The notes under the pieces: model-generated
Told to the model about the DNA's origin: nothing
The model's database searches: none
Seen by the model: only the letters and a program-made list of their open reading frames with translations
Part shown: one piece after another, positions 1 to 10,399 of the stretch
How positions within the stretch are numbered: the first letter of the stretch is position 1
How the letters are laid out: every line of letters begins with the position of its first letter
NCBI GenBank assembly: GCA_030728245.1
Contig: JANQZX010000035.1
Location: forward strand, 17,732-81,731
Length of the DNA stretch: 64,000 bases
DNA from: Saprospiraceae bacterium
Lineage (GTDB): Bacteria; Bacteroidota; Bacteroidia; Chitinophagales; Saprospiraceae
Direction: 5' to 3'
Translations under genes and position numbers: made by a program

Positions 1-2
1 GA

Positions 3-797
3 GTGGATAAAATTTCTGGAAAAATTTCCTTGAAAATCCAACAACTGGATGTGAATGTTGAAACAAAAACAAAAGACAATGTATTTGTAAAAATCAAAGT
101 ATCCGTGCAGTTTAAAGTCTTGGAGGAAAAGGCTTACGACGCATATTACAAGCTGGATAACCCTACCGAACAGATTACAGCTTATGTGTTTGATACTATT
201 CGTGCTGAAGTACCAAAATTAAGATTAGATGACGTTTTTGAAAGAAAAGATGATATCGCTGTAGCCATCCGAAGAGAACTCGAAGAAGCTATGAACACCT
301 ACGGTTATGGTATAGTTAAAGCACTGGTTACAGATATTGATCCTGATCATGCGGTTAAAAATGCAATGAATAGAATCAATGCTGCGGAAAGGGAGAAAAT
401 AGCAGCTGAATATGAGGGAGAATCAGAGCGTGTCAAAATTGTTGCTAAGGCAAGAGCTGATGCTGAAAGTAAGCGATTACATGGACAAGGTATTGCAGAT
501 CAACGCCGGGAAATTGCCAGAGGCTTAGAAGAATCTGTCCATCTTTTAAATAAGGTGGGAATCAATTCTCAGGAAGCCTCTGCATTAATTGTAGTAACAC
601 AACACTACGATACCCTGCAATCTTTAAGTGAAAAGGTGAATAGCAATCTTATTTTGTTGCCAAATAGTCCTACGACGGCAAGTGATATGTTAAACACAAC
701 CATTACGTCATTTGCTGCTTCTCACCAACTTGGAGAACAACTTAAACTTAAGAATCCAATGCCAAAATTGGAAGAAAAGATTATCTTGAAAGAATAA
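3..797 (+). CDS. SPFH/Band 7 domain protein (5' end probably outside the window)
   Basis: SPFH-like sequence (VFVKIKVSVQFKVLEEKAYDAYYKLDNP...) followed by the Ala/Glu-rich helix typical of the family; begins at window edge. Confidence 0.85.
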   Translation: MDKISGKISLKIQQLDVNVETKTKDNVFVKIKVSVQFKVLEEKAYDAYYKLDNPTEQITAYVFDTIRAEVPKLRLDDVFERKDDIAVAIRRELEEAMNTYGYGIVKALVTDIDPDHAVKNAMNRINAAEREKIAAEYEGESERVKIVAKARADAESKRLHGQGIADQRREIARGLEESVHLLNKVGINSQEASALIVVTQHYDTLQSLSEKVNSNLILLPNSPTTASDMLNTTITSFAASHQLGEQLKLKNPMPKLEEKIILKE

Positions 798-836
798 ATT
801 TTTGAACCGAATTATTGATTTGAAACTAATCTACTT

Positions 837-3344
837 ATGCACAAATTTATCATTACGCTAGGACTTTGTATGTTATTCATGCAGGTTCAAGCACAAGAAG
901 ATCCCTCCAAGGATCCAGCTGCTGCGGCAAAAAAGCCGGCTAAGGCAAAATCTTTTTCCGATATTATTCCAGCAGACGCTGTTACTGACGCCGGACTTTT
1001 TACCATTCACAGAGTGGGGCAAAAATACTTTTTTGAGGTTCCAAAAGTGATTTTAGGCAGAGATATTCTTGTTGCCAGCGTAATTTCCGGTCATGTAAAG
1101 GGACTAAATTTTGGAGGTGCAGGTATGCGTTCCAGACCTCAGCAAATCGTTCGCTGGTATTTACAAGACGAAAAAGTTTTATTGAAATCTGTAAGTTACG
1201 ATGCTATTGCAGATCCTTCTCTACCCGTTGCGAAAGCAGTTCAACGAAATAATTTTGAACCTATTATCATGGTCTTCGATCTCGCTACGTTATCAAAAGA
1301 TTCAAGTGCTGTCGTATTTGACGCTACAGGTTTATTTACGTCTGACATTCCTATGATTGGTCCACTTACCAAGGCTGAAAAAAGGAGTTTCGAAATACAG
1401 GCCTTAGATGCTAAGAGATCTTACGTAACCAGTATGAAAAGTTATCCTCAAAATACAGAAGTAAGGCATGTACTTACTTTTACGGGAACTAACATACCTG
1501 ATAATCAGCTGACTAATACGCTCAGCATTGAAATGAATCAATCATTTATCTTGTTACCTGAAAAGATATGGCAGCCAAGATTTTTAGATAAACGCGTAGG
1601 TTATTTTTCTCTTTCAAGAACAAACTATGGTTTAGATGAGCAGAAAGCAGCTAAACAAACTTTAATAACCCGCTGGAGGCTGGAACCCAAAGACCCTGCT
1701 GCTTATTTCAGAGGAGAATTGGTTGAACCTGTTAAACCTATTGTCTATTACATCGATCCGGGTACCCCTATGGAATGGCGTCCTTTCCTTAAGAAAGGTA
1801 TCGAAGATTGGCAGGCTGCTTTTGAAACAGCAGGTTTCAAAAATGCCATCATTGCCAAAGACCCTCCAACACCAGAAGAAGACCCGGAATGGTCTCCTGA
1901 AGATGTTCGCTACTCTGTAATACGTTATATTACCACTGATATCCAAAATGCCGTTGGCCCCCATGTCCATGACCCAAGATCAGGCGAAATCATTGAATCT
2001 GATATCTTATGGTATCATAATGTGATGAACCTACTTAGAAACTGGTTCTTCATTCAAACCGCAGCAGCTAATCCAGAGGCAAGAACGCCTAAATTCAAAC
2101 AGGAATTAATGGGTGAATTAATTCGCTTCGTTGCCGCTCATGAGGTAGGTCATACCTTAGGATTACCACATAATATGGGTTCTAGCTCTGCTTACTCCGT
2201 AGATTCCCTTCGTGCACCAGGTTTCGTTCAAAGAATGGGCGTTGCTCCTTCTATTATGGATTATGCCCGTTTTAATTATGTAGCTCAACCACAGGACAAA
2301 GGTGCAGGTTTTTACGCAGCCGTCGGTCCTTATGATAAATGGTCTATTGAATGGGGATACAGACTAATCAAAGATGCCAGTGATCCAGAAAAAGAGAAAC
2401 CTACCCTGAATTCATGGATTCTTAATAAAGCGGGTAATCCAATTTACCGCTATGGTCAACAGCAGTTTAATACTATTGATCCAAGTGGTCAGACAGAAGA
2501 TATTGGCGATGATGCTATAAAAGCTTCTGATCTTGGCATTGAGAACTTAAAGGTCCTTACCAGTAAACTCGTAGATTGGACTGTAAAACCAGGTGAAGAT
2601 TTTTCTGAACTTACCGAACTATATACCAACATGGCGGGACAATTTCGCCGTTACATGGGTCACGTTGTAAATAATATAGGTGGTACCTACGAATATGACA
2701 AAACGGGAGAACAAAAAGGTCCTGTTTATGTAAACGTTGCCCGTGAAAAACAAGTTAGAGCGATGCAATTCTTCGATCGCCAGTTGTTTACGACTCCTTA
2801 CTGGATGATTAATAACGAAATTCTTGGCAAAATTGAGGGATCTGGTACAATGGACAGGATAAGATCTCTTCAAACTTCTACACTAAGCGCGCTCTTTGCC
2901 CAGGATAGAATGAAAAGATTGTCAGAACAGGCAGCATTACAAGGTAAAAAAGCATATAGCTTAAGTGACCTGTTTTTCGATAGTAAAAAAATGATTTTCA
3001 GAGAGTTAGACTTACATACTGTACCTGATCCATATAGAAGAAATCTTCACAGAGCATTCCTTGATAAGTTGGCAAGCCTTCTTACGATGGATAATATGGA
3101 TGTGTCACAATCTGATATAAGTTCGTTGGCAAGACTAACCGTTAGTCAGGTAAAAATGGCTGCAACGAGAGAATCTGCTTCGACAACAGATGCAACAACA
3201 AAAGCGCACTATCTAGACTTGGCACAACGTGCTACCTTAATTTTAAGCGGAGAATATCCTAAACCAGCTTCTCCTCTTATTGGAAGAATGCCTTCATTTG
3301 AATTACAAATGAAAGGTTGCTGGGATAATTCCTTAGAGGAATAA
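837..3344 (+). CDS. Secreted zinc-dependent metalloprotease (DUF5117/DUF5118-type)
   Basis: Signal peptide; HEVGHTLGLPHN metzincin-type zinc motif with a downstream SIMDYARFNYV Met-turn. Confidence 0.88.
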   Translation: MHKFIITLGLCMLFMQVQAQEDPSKDPAAAAKKPAKAKSFSDIIPADAVTDAGLFTIHRVGQKYFFEVPKVILGRDILVASVISGHVKGLNFGGAGMRSRPQQIVRWYLQDEKVLLKSVSYDAIADPSLPVAKAVQRNNFEPIIMVFDLATLSKDSSAVVFDATGLFTSDIPMIGPLTKAEKRSFEIQALDAKRSYVTSMKSYPQNTEVRHVLTFTGTNIPDNQLTNTLSIEMNQSFILLPEKIWQPRFLDKRVGYFSLSRTNYGLDEQKAAKQTLITRWRLEPKDPAAYFRGELVEPVKPIVYYIDPGTPMEWRPFLKKGIEDWQAAFETAGFKNAIIAKDPPTPEEDPEWSPEDVRYSVIRYITTDIQNAVGPHVHDPRSGEIIESDILWYHNVMNLLRNWFFIQTAAANPEARTPKFKQELMGELIRFVAAHEVGHTLGLPHNMGSSSAYSVDSLRAPGFVQRMGVAPSIMDYARFNYVAQPQDKGAGFYAAVGPYDKWSIEWGYRLIKDASDPEKEKPTLNSWILNKAGNPIYRYGQQQFNTIDPSGQTEDIGDDAIKASDLGIENLKVLTSKLVDWTVKPGEDFSELTELYTNMAGQFRRYMGHVVNNIGGTYEYDKTGEQKGPVYVNVAREKQVRAMQFFDRQLFTTPYWMINNEILGKIEGSGTMDRIRSLQTSTLSALFAQDRMKRLSEQAALQGKKAYSLSDLFFDSKKMIFRELDLHTVPDPYRRNLHRAFLDKLASLLTMDNMDVSQSDISSLARLTVSQVKMAATRESASTTDATTKAHYLDLAQRATLILSGEYPKPASPLIGRMPSFELQMKGCWDNSLEE

Positions 3345-3359
3345 GTTATTCAATCTAAG

Positions 3360-3396
3360 AAAAGCCCATTTGATTAAGTTCAAATGGGCTTTTTTA
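3360..3396. terminator. Bidirectional intrinsic terminator between convergent genes
   Basis: AAAGCCCATTTGA-ttaag-TTCAAATGGGCTTTTTT inverted repeat flanked by A and T tracts. Confidence 0.85.
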
Positions 3397-3397
3397 T

Positions 3398-4012
3398 TTA
3401 AAACTGAGCTCTAACCTTTATTTCTTTGAATTTTTCCATTCCTAAGGAAGTGAAGTGAGGCGTAAATATCTGCCATATAATCGCCAAGAATTCTTCTTTG
3501 CTTAAGGCATAATCTGTTTCCCGAAGCAGCGTATCTTGTACGGACCAACTCGCAAGAAACAACCACATTTTAACGGCAATTCTCTTGTGATTGTGATCGC
3601 TTGAATCTTCATGACAAATACCCTGTTGAGCCCAAACAGAAAGTTGATTAATCATGTCCTCTATTCTTGAACCCACCAATGTTTTTCTTAATCTTGCAAA
3701 TTCCGGATAATGGGAAATAAACAAATGAATATCTCTGGTAATAAATCCATATTTTTCCTGAACCATAGGCACTCTTTCAAAAACAGAATGCAAGTCGCTT
3801 AAATCAAATGGAATCCGGGGAAGATGACTAATTTCCAACATCATCTGATGATTAAGTTCTTCCATTAAATCGTTCCAACGGGGAAAATAATAGGTAACAT
3901 TTCCAACGCTCATGTCAAGGGCGTCGGCTATCTCTCGCATACTTACATTCGGAATACCCTTCTCATTTAATAAATCAATAGCCTTATATATTATTCTTTC
4001 CCGGGTTTTCAT
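3398..4012 (-). CDS. TetR/AcrR family transcriptional regulator
   Basis: N-terminal HTH (RERIIYKAIDLLNEKGIPNVSMREIADALDMSVGNVTYYFP). Confidence 0.85.
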   Translation of the reverse strand: MKTRERIIYKAIDLLNEKGIPNVSMREIADALDMSVGNVTYYFPRWNDLMEELNHQMMLEISHLPRIPFDLSDLHSVFERVPMVQEKYGFITRDIHLFISHYPEFARLRKTLVGSRIEDMINQLSVWAQQGICHEDSSDHNHKRIAVKMWLFLASWSVQDTLLRETDYALSKEEFLAIIWQIFTPHFTSLGMEKFKEIKVRAQF

Positions 4013-4052
4013 TGTAAAAGTTGAATAGCAAAATCATTTGCGCGAAATTACT

Positions 4053-4060
4053 TAATTTTG
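4053..4060 (+). promoter_or_regulatory. Candidate Bacteroidota -7 box TAATTTTG
   Basis: Matches TAnnTTTG, 22 bp upstream of the decarboxylase ATG; -33 element not assigned. Confidence 0.5.
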
Positions 4061-4082
4061 CGACATCAAAAAATAAAATTCG

Positions 4083-5534
4083 ATGAACGAAACATTAGAT
4101 CCTTCTAATTGGGATGAAATGAGGCAGTTAGGACACCTTATGGTAGATGATATGATTTCGTATTTATCGACCATAAGAGATCAACCCGTTTGGCGTCCAA
4201 TACCCGACGAGGTCAAAGAAACTTTTAATACCAGCATACCACATAATCCAACGAATTCTTTAGCTGTTTACGACGATTTTAAAAAAAATATACTTCCCTA
4301 TAATAAAGGAAATGTGCATCCCCGCTTTTTTGCTTTCGTTCAGGGAACAGGCACCCCAATGGGTGTTTTTGCCGAAATGCTGGCCGCAGCCATGAATCCC
4401 AATCTCGCTATTGGTGAACATGCTGCCATGTACGTTGAAGGTCAGGTTTTAGATTGGTTCAAGGAATTTCTTGGCTATCCGGCCGATGCCTCTGGTATTT
4501 TGCTGAGCGGTGGTTCCATGGCAAATTTTACCGCCTTAAATGTGGCCCGAAACAATATTTTGCCAGAAAATATCAGAAAATCAGGTTTGCATGCCGTTGA
4601 AAAACAACTTGTAGCATATTGCTCAACAGAATCTCATAGTTGTATTCAAAAATCTATCGAGGCCTTAGGAATTGGAACAGATAACCTTCGGAAAATTCCT
4701 GTAAATGAATCCTTTCAAATTGATGTCACAGCCTTAAAAAAACAAATACAAATAGATAAAGAAAATAATTTATTACCATTTTGTATTATTGGAAATGCAG
4801 GAACAGTAAACACAGGTGCCATAGATCCTCTGGACGAATTACTCGCTATTTGTAAAAGTGAAAAAATATGGTTTCACGTGGACGGTGCCTTTGGTGCTTT
4901 AGCTAAAGTAGTTCCCACTCTATCTGCTGCCTTAAAACCTATCGAGGAAGCGGATTCCGTCGCTTTCGATCTTCATAAATGGATGTATATGCCCTATGAA
5001 GCAGGTTGTGTGTTAATAAAAAATAAAAAAGCACACAGAGATACCTTTGCTTTAAATCCTTCCTATTTACATACAGATCCAGGCGGTTTAGCCGGAGGGC
5101 CGGAACCATTTAATAATTTCGGCATTGAACTTTCCAGAGGATTTAAGGCTTTAAAAGTATGGATGAGCATAAAAGAACTTGGAAGCCTCGCCTACATCAG
5201 AATGATTGAAAAAAATTGTGTGCAATGTCAATATCTGGGGTCTCTAATTAGTAGTCACCCACCTTTACAGTTAATGACCCCTGTGTCTATGAATATCGTT
5301 TGCTACCGGTTTCAATTTCCAACAGATGATTTAACAGTACAGAATAATAAGAATAAAAAATTACTCCTCGAATTACAAAATCAAGGCATTGCAGCCCCTT
5401 CTTCGACCATTCTAAATGGTCATTTTGTTATACGAGTGGCTAATGTGAACCAGAGAAGTCAACAAATTGATTTTGATATTTTAGTAAGGGAATCTTTGAG
5501 AATTGGACAAGATATATCCAATAATTTACTCTAA
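4083..5534 (+). CDS. PLP-dependent group II (aromatic-L-amino-acid type) decarboxylase
   Basis: Family-typical sequence with PLP lysine context SVAFDLHKWMYMPYEAGCVL. Confidence 0.85.
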   Translation: MNETLDPSNWDEMRQLGHLMVDDMISYLSTIRDQPVWRPIPDEVKETFNTSIPHNPTNSLAVYDDFKKNILPYNKGNVHPRFFAFVQGTGTPMGVFAEMLAAAMNPNLAIGEHAAMYVEGQVLDWFKEFLGYPADASGILLSGGSMANFTALNVARNNILPENIRKSGLHAVEKQLVAYCSTESHSCIQKSIEALGIGTDNLRKIPVNESFQIDVTALKKQIQIDKENNLLPFCIIGNAGTVNTGAIDPLDELLAICKSEKIWFHVDGAFGALAKVVPTLSAALKPIEEADSVAFDLHKWMYMPYEAGCVLIKNKKAHRDTFALNPSYLHTDPGGLAGGPEPFNNFGIELSRGFKALKVWMSIKELGSLAYIRMIEKNCVQCQYLGSLISSHPPLQLMTPVSMNIVCYRFQFPTDDLTVQNNKNKKLLLELQNQGIAAPSSTILNGHFVIRVANVNQRSQQIDFDILVRESLRIGQDISNNLL

Positions 5535-5548
5535 ATAATCGTGGAATT

Positions 5549-6667
5549 ATGAGCAAAATGGGAAAAGTTTTAGTGGCAATGAGTGGAGGTATCGATAGTA
5601 CGGTAACTGCCATTTTATTACACGAAATGGGGTATGAGGTTGTTGGAATTACAATGAAAACATGGGATTATGCGCAGTCGGGCGGCAGTAAAAAGGAAAC
5701 AGGGTGTTGTAGCCTCGATTCAATAAACGATGCCAGACAAGTGGCCGTTGATATGGGTTTCCACCATTTTATTCTGGATATTAGAGATGAATTTGGCGAT
5801 TATGTTATTGATAATTTCGTGGACGAATACATGGCTGGAAGAACCCCCAATCCCTGTGTATTGTGTAATACTCACATTAAATGGAATGCATTGCTCAAAA
5901 GAGCCAAAGCCCTCGATTGTGAAACCATAGCAACGGGACACTATGCAAAAATCAATAAAAACGATGACCGATACTATATCTCTAAAAGCAAAGACGCAAA
6001 CAAAGATCAATCTTATGTTTTATGGGGCTTAACTCAGTCTGCCTTGGCAATGAGCCAATTTCCATTAGGCGATTTAACGAAGCCGGAAGTTAGACAACTT
6101 GCTCACGACGCTGGATATACCGATTTAGCAAAAAAAGGGGAAAGCTATGAAATCTGTTTTGTCCCCGATAATGACTATCGCAATTTCCTCCGAAGAAAAG
6201 TAGATGGACTGGATGATTTGGTAAAGGGAGGACATTTCGTAGATAAAACAGGTAAAATATTAGGTAAACATGAAGGCTACCCATTTTTTACTATAGGTCA
6301 AAGAAAAGGGCTGGGAATGGCCTTTGGACAACCTATGTTTGTTTCAGAAATACGTCCCAATGAAAACGAGGTAGTTCTTGGCCCCGTTGAAGAATTGACA
6401 AGAAATGGATTAAAAGTCAGGCAACCAAATCTTCAAAAATATGCTTCAATTTCCCCTGATCTGGAAGTTATTACAAAAGTAAGATACAAAGATACAGGTA
6501 CCCTGGGAATTCTAAACTGGACCGATGAGCAATTACTGGGCATCGAATTTTTAGCCCCGGTAAATGGCATTGCTCCCGGGCAATCTGCCGTTTTTTATGA
6601 AGGTGACGATGTCGTAGGGGGTGGAATTATTCACAGTAGTTATTTACCAAAAATGGATGTACAATGA
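5549..6667 (+). CDS. mnmA: tRNA-specific 2-thiouridylase MnmA
   Basis: VAMSGGIDSTV PP-loop, GRTPNPCVLCN, YEICFVPD, FFTIGQRKGLG. Confidence 0.95.
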   Translation: MSKMGKVLVAMSGGIDSTVTAILLHEMGYEVVGITMKTWDYAQSGGSKKETGCCSLDSINDARQVAVDMGFHHFILDIRDEFGDYVIDNFVDEYMAGRTPNPCVLCNTHIKWNALLKRAKALDCETIATGHYAKINKNDDRYYISKSKDANKDQSYVLWGLTQSALAMSQFPLGDLTKPEVRQLAHDAGYTDLAKKGESYEICFVPDNDYRNFLRRKVDGLDDLVKGGHFVDKTGKILGKHEGYPFFTIGQRKGLGMAFGQPMFVSEIRPNENEVVLGPVEELTRNGLKVRQPNLQKYASISPDLEVITKVRYKDTGTLGILNWTDEQLLGIEFLAPVNGIAPGQSAVFYEGDDVVGGGIIHSSYLPKMDVQ

Positions 6668-7179
6668 TTGAAATAGGAAAATGTGGAAAGCCCCACGGGC
6701 TAAACGGTACGTTAAAATGCCAGATAGATGAAAGATACCTGGATGATGTGCTTCAGGCAAAGGCGATATTTATTGGCGTGGGCGCTAACCCAATTCCCTA
6801 TTTTATTGAATCTGCGAGAGAAGGTAATAGCTTTTTAGTAAAATTAGAAGATGTTAATTCTAAAGAAGATGCAGAGACCTTAGCACATAAACCTATTTTC
6901 CTGAGAGAAGAAGATTTGATGGAACATGAGGAAGAGGAGGAGGATGAATTCAGCGACGATCGGTATGAAAAATGGATTGGATATACCATTATTGATGAAG
7001 AAATGGGCCTAATAGGAAAAATAGACCAAATACTGAGTTTGCCCGGGCATTTTACTGCATTAACAATGCATGACGAAAAAGAAGTACTTATTCCACTTCA
7101 TGAAAGCCTGATAGTAAGAATTAATAAAGAAAAAAAAGAATTGGTTTTTAACTTACCATCAGGCTTATTAAACCTTTGA
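6664..7179 (+). CDS. rimM: Ribosome maturation factor RimM
   Basis: IGKCGKPHGLNGTLK N-terminus and PRC-barrel-like C-terminus; 4-bp overlap with mnmA. Confidence 0.9.
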   Translation: MIEIGKCGKPHGLNGTLKCQIDERYLDDVLQAKAIFIGVGANPIPYFIESAREGNSFLVKLEDVNSKEDAETLAHKPIFLREEDLMEHEEEEEDEFSDDRYEKWIGYTIIDEEMGLIGKIDQILSLPGHFTALTMHDEKEVLIPLHESLIVRINKEKKELVFNLPSGLLNL

Positions 7180-7184
7180 TTCAT

Positions 7185-8768
7185 TTATTTTTTCGAATCT
7201 CCTGGTTGTTTTATTTCGTAATCTTCTTTTTCCTTTGCTACTTTAACCATTTTCTTAACATCGTCAAGAAGTTTCTTTGCATCATAGATAATACCGTCCT
7301 TGATAGTATATCTCACTCCACCTACTCTGATAATTTCGTTATTATCATTTAATTTAATGGCACCCATGCCATAAAGAACTTGTAGATTTTCGAGTGGATT
7401 TTCGTCAACAATCAACATATCTGCGAACTTACCTACTTCTATGCTACCCAATTTATCAGCAACGCCTAAGGCTTCTGCACCATTTAAAGTAGCAGAACGA
7501 ATGATTTCGAGAGGATGAAAGCCAGCTTCTCTTAATAATTCCAACTCTCTAATAAAAGCGAAACCATAGAGTTGAAAAATAAACCCCGAATCAGAACCGG
7601 CTGTTACGCGCCCTCCTCTATTCTTAAATTCTTGTAAAAAGGTCATCCATAATTTATAATTTTCTTTCCAGGCGACCTCTTGTTCTGTTCCCCAGCTATG
7701 CCAGTAGGAACCGTGGGAAATTCTGCTCGGCAAATAAAATCGCCAAAGAGAAGGAAGCGTGAATTCCTCATGCCATTCCGCACGACGTGCGCGCATTAAA
7801 TCTCTGTTTGCCTCATAAATATTAAAAGTAGGATCTATGGTAAAATCAAGGGCAATAAGTTCATCCATCACTTTGTTCCAATGATCAGAAAAGGGGGCTG
7901 CCGCTTGTTTCCAGAGATTTCCAGCACCTTCAAAACGATGTTGTTCGTTCTGGTAGTTATAATTTAGGGGATAATTCTGAACGGTTCTGTCATTAAATAA
8001 AGCCTCAGGCAGTCCATACCAGTGTTCCATAGTGGTCAAACCAGCTCTGGCCGATTTTAAAACATTCCAGCGAGCGACATCCATTTGTGCATGATGACAA
8101 GCTGAACGCAAGCCAATTCTTTTATTTTCCCTCAGCGCGGCATCCATAATTTCAGGCGCTGCACCAAAAAATTTAATCCCATCAGCCCCTTTGGCTGCAT
8201 TATCATTTACCCATTCAATCGCCTGAGCTGGGGTAGTGATTGGATTTTTGGCACCTGAACCAAAAGCATTATAAACAAATAGTCGGGGCGCCGTAATCTC
8301 GTTTGCCAGGCTAAGTTTTTTATGCCTTAATGTCCAATCGAGACCATTTCCGGCGGCGGGATCGCGAACGGTAGTTATACCATGCCCCATCCATAGCTTA
8401 AAAACATATTCACCTCCAGCACCTTGAGCCGCTCCACCGCTATGTCCGTGCATGTCAATCAAGCCAGGAAGTAAGAATTTACCCGTACCATCGAGTTCTC
8501 TTCCCCCCTCCTTTAAGACCGGTCTATTTTTCTCTGGAATGGGAACGCCAGGATAACCAACTACACTTACTTGCTTTATTAAATTATTTTCTACTACTAT
8601 GTCAACCGGGCCAATAGGCGGTGCCCCATTACCGTTAATTAAGGTAATCCCTCTAATAATTAATTGATTATAAGGTCCCTCACCTTCTTTTACTTTCGGA
8701 GCGTCTGCAATTTGACCAAATGAAAAAAAGAATAGTGATGAAAAAACTATGATTAATAAAAGTCTCAT
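7185..8768 (-). CDS. Secreted amidohydrolase family protein
   Basis: Signal peptide; LPGLIDMHGHSGG metal-binding motif, ...GSIEVGKFADMLIVDENPL C-terminal motif. Confidence 0.88.
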   Translation of the reverse strand: MRLLLIIVFSSLFFFSFGQIADAPKVKEGEGPYNQLIIRGITLINGNGAPPIGPVDIVVENNLIKQVSVVGYPGVPIPEKNRPVLKEGGRELDGTGKFLLPGLIDMHGHSGGAAQGAGGEYVFKLWMGHGITTVRDPAAGNGLDWTLRHKKLSLANEITAPRLFVYNAFGSGAKNPITTPAQAIEWVNDNAAKGADGIKFFGAAPEIMDAALRENKRIGLRSACHHAQMDVARWNVLKSARAGLTTMEHWYGLPEALFNDRTVQNYPLNYNYQNEQHRFEGAGNLWKQAAAPFSDHWNKVMDELIALDFTIDPTFNIYEANRDLMRARRAEWHEEFTLPSLWRFYLPSRISHGSYWHSWGTEQEVAWKENYKLWMTFLQEFKNRGGRVTAGSDSGFIFQLYGFAFIRELELLREAGFHPLEIIRSATLNGAEALGVADKLGSIEVGKFADMLIVDENPLENLQVLYGMGAIKLNDNNEIIRVGGVRYTIKDGIIYDAKKLLDDVKKMVKVAKEKEDYEIKQPGDSKK

Positions 8769-8804
8769 GTTTATTTTTTTAAATGATTATCCATTCCCTT
8801 ATTC

Positions 8805-8812
8805 CAAATATA
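8805..8812 (-). promoter_or_regulatory. Candidate -7 box TATATTTG for the amidohydrolase gene
   Basis: CAAATATA on + strand = TATATTTG on - strand. Confidence 0.45.
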
Positions 8813-8850
8813 ACTCATTTTTCGGTTAATTCAATTCCCCTTTTTTAAGT

Positions 8851-8858
8851 TATATTTG
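8851..8858 (+). promoter_or_regulatory. Candidate -7 box TATATTTG for the LysE-family gene
   Basis: TATATTTG 17 bp upstream of ATG 8875. Confidence 0.5.
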
Positions 8859-8874
8859 TAAATATTTTATTTTT

Positions 8875-9543
8875 ATGTATTTTAAATACACCCTAATTTT
8901 TTCGGTAACTTTTTTAACCAGTTTATTGGCATCCATTCCTTTTGGACCAATAAATTTAAATGTGATTTACACAACCGTTCAAAAAAATAAAAAAGCGGGA
9001 TTAACCTTTGCCGCTGCGGCGGCAATGATAGAATTACTGCAATCATTTATTGCCATTCAAGTAAGTCCGGATTATTTGGTACCTTTCTTAGACCATCACC
9101 TAACCATTATATTCACCTCAATTTTTTTAGTATTTTTTGGTATCTTTTTTATTGTCAAAAAAGAAAAAAACAAAAAAGTGGTTTTACCCATCGGAAAAGA
9201 ATATACAGGCTTTTTACAATTTTGCCGTGGTATGCTAATTGCCTTATTGAACATACCAACCATAGCCTTTTGGATTGCCATGACAACCTATTTCAGATCG
9301 ATAAAATTATTTGATATTAAGGAAAATACACCTTATTATTTAATTATATGTTTTATTTCTGCTGCAGCATTGGGTAAACTAATAACCTTAAGCACCTACG
9401 CTTTATTAGCTAACAGATTTTTACCTCACCTGGGAAAATTTAAAAAATTACTTCCTAAGTTGATTGGAATATTGCTTATAATGATGGGTTTATTTCAAAT
9501 GTTCCGATTATTTATTTTTGATTTAGCCGCTCAAATTAGTTAA
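8875..9543 (+). CDS. LysE/RhtB family transporter
   Basis: Multi-TM, SIPFGPINLNVIYTTVQKNKKAGLTFAAAAAMIE motif. Confidence 0.75.
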   Translation: MYFKYTLIFSVTFLTSLLASIPFGPINLNVIYTTVQKNKKAGLTFAAAAAMIELLQSFIAIQVSPDYLVPFLDHHLTIIFTSIFLVFFGIFFIVKKEKNKKVVLPIGKEYTGFLQFCRGMLIALLNIPTIAFWIAMTTYFRSIKLFDIKENTPYYLIICFISAAALGKLITLSTYALLANRFLPHLGKFKKLLPKLIGILLIMMGLFQMFRLFIFDLAAQIS

Positions 9544-9544
9544 A

Positions 9545-10381
9545 ATGATTTTACAAAGATTAATCTTGTCTGGCTTACTTTCAGTCATAGGAACAGCTAC
9601 TCTTATTGGACAAGAGAAAGGATTCGCCATTAATTATAAAGAATCTGATGCAAGTAGGGTTACTTCGTCCAGTGAATTATACGATCCGTCCAAATTAACA
9701 GCGGCACACAATACCATACCCTTCGGCACTATGGTAAAGGTAACAAGACTGGATAACGGTATGTCCGTAGTGGTAAGAATTAATGATAGAGGACCTTTTA
9801 CACCCAACAGAATACTGGCATTATCAAAAGCCGCTGCCTATACTATTGGATTAAAAAAATATGAAAAGATAAATGTTCAGTTAACTATTCTCCCAAAAAA
9901 AGAAATCGCAGAGACGCTGGTTGAAAAACCAGTAAAGAAACCTGACATTCCGTTTTACCAGCCTGGAAGTACCAAAACAGAAATTAAGGAAACCGAAGAT
10001 TTACCGCTACGTATTGATCCTGTTGATGGTACAAGAATACAACAAAATCCTGTTGAAGAGAGGAATATAGTTTCACCTCCGGGAAGCGAAACGCTAAAAC
10101 TTGGTTTATACCAAATTCAACTGAACAGCCTGCCTGAAAAAGGCTTTGCCATACAAGTTGGCTCATTTCAAAATGTTTCTGTGCTGTGGAGCGAAGTTTC
10201 AAAGTTACACAACGCCTGGTTTAAACAGATTATGATTCAAACGGTTAAAACTACAAATGGACTGGTACTTCATAAACTATTGTTGGGACCTTTCGCTACC
10301 CGAGAAAAAGCCATTAGTTACAAAGGAAACCTAAAAGAAAAATATGGCATTGAGGGTTTCATTGTACCCCTTCAAGAATAA
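9545..10381 (+). CDS. RlpA-like double-psi beta-barrel protein with C-terminal SPOR domain
   Basis: LTAAHNTIPFGTMVKVTRLDNGMSVVVRINDRGPF RlpA motif; GFAIQVGSFQN...LLLGPFATREKA SPOR motif. Confidence 0.9.
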   Translation: MILQRLILSGLLSVIGTATLIGQEKGFAINYKESDASRVTSSSELYDPSKLTAAHNTIPFGTMVKVTRLDNGMSVVVRINDRGPFTPNRILALSKAAAYTIGLKKYEKINVQLTILPKKEIAETLVEKPVKKPDIPFYQPGSTKTEIKETEDLPLRIDPVDGTRIQQNPVEERNIVSPPGSETLKLGLYQIQLNSLPEKGFAIQVGSFQNVSVLWSEVSKLHNAWFKQIMIQTVKTTNGLVLHKLLLGPFATREKAISYKGNLKEKYGIEGFIVPLQE

Positions 10382-10399
10382 TATTTAAGCCCTAACCCT

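Noticed and set aside
1662-1970. Antisense ORFs inside long genes (e.g. 1662-1970, 5720-6010, 20530-20799, 27387-27635, 54138-54485, 62783-63112)
   Set aside because: They are antisense or out of frame to well-supported genes and show no family motifs; treated as spurious.
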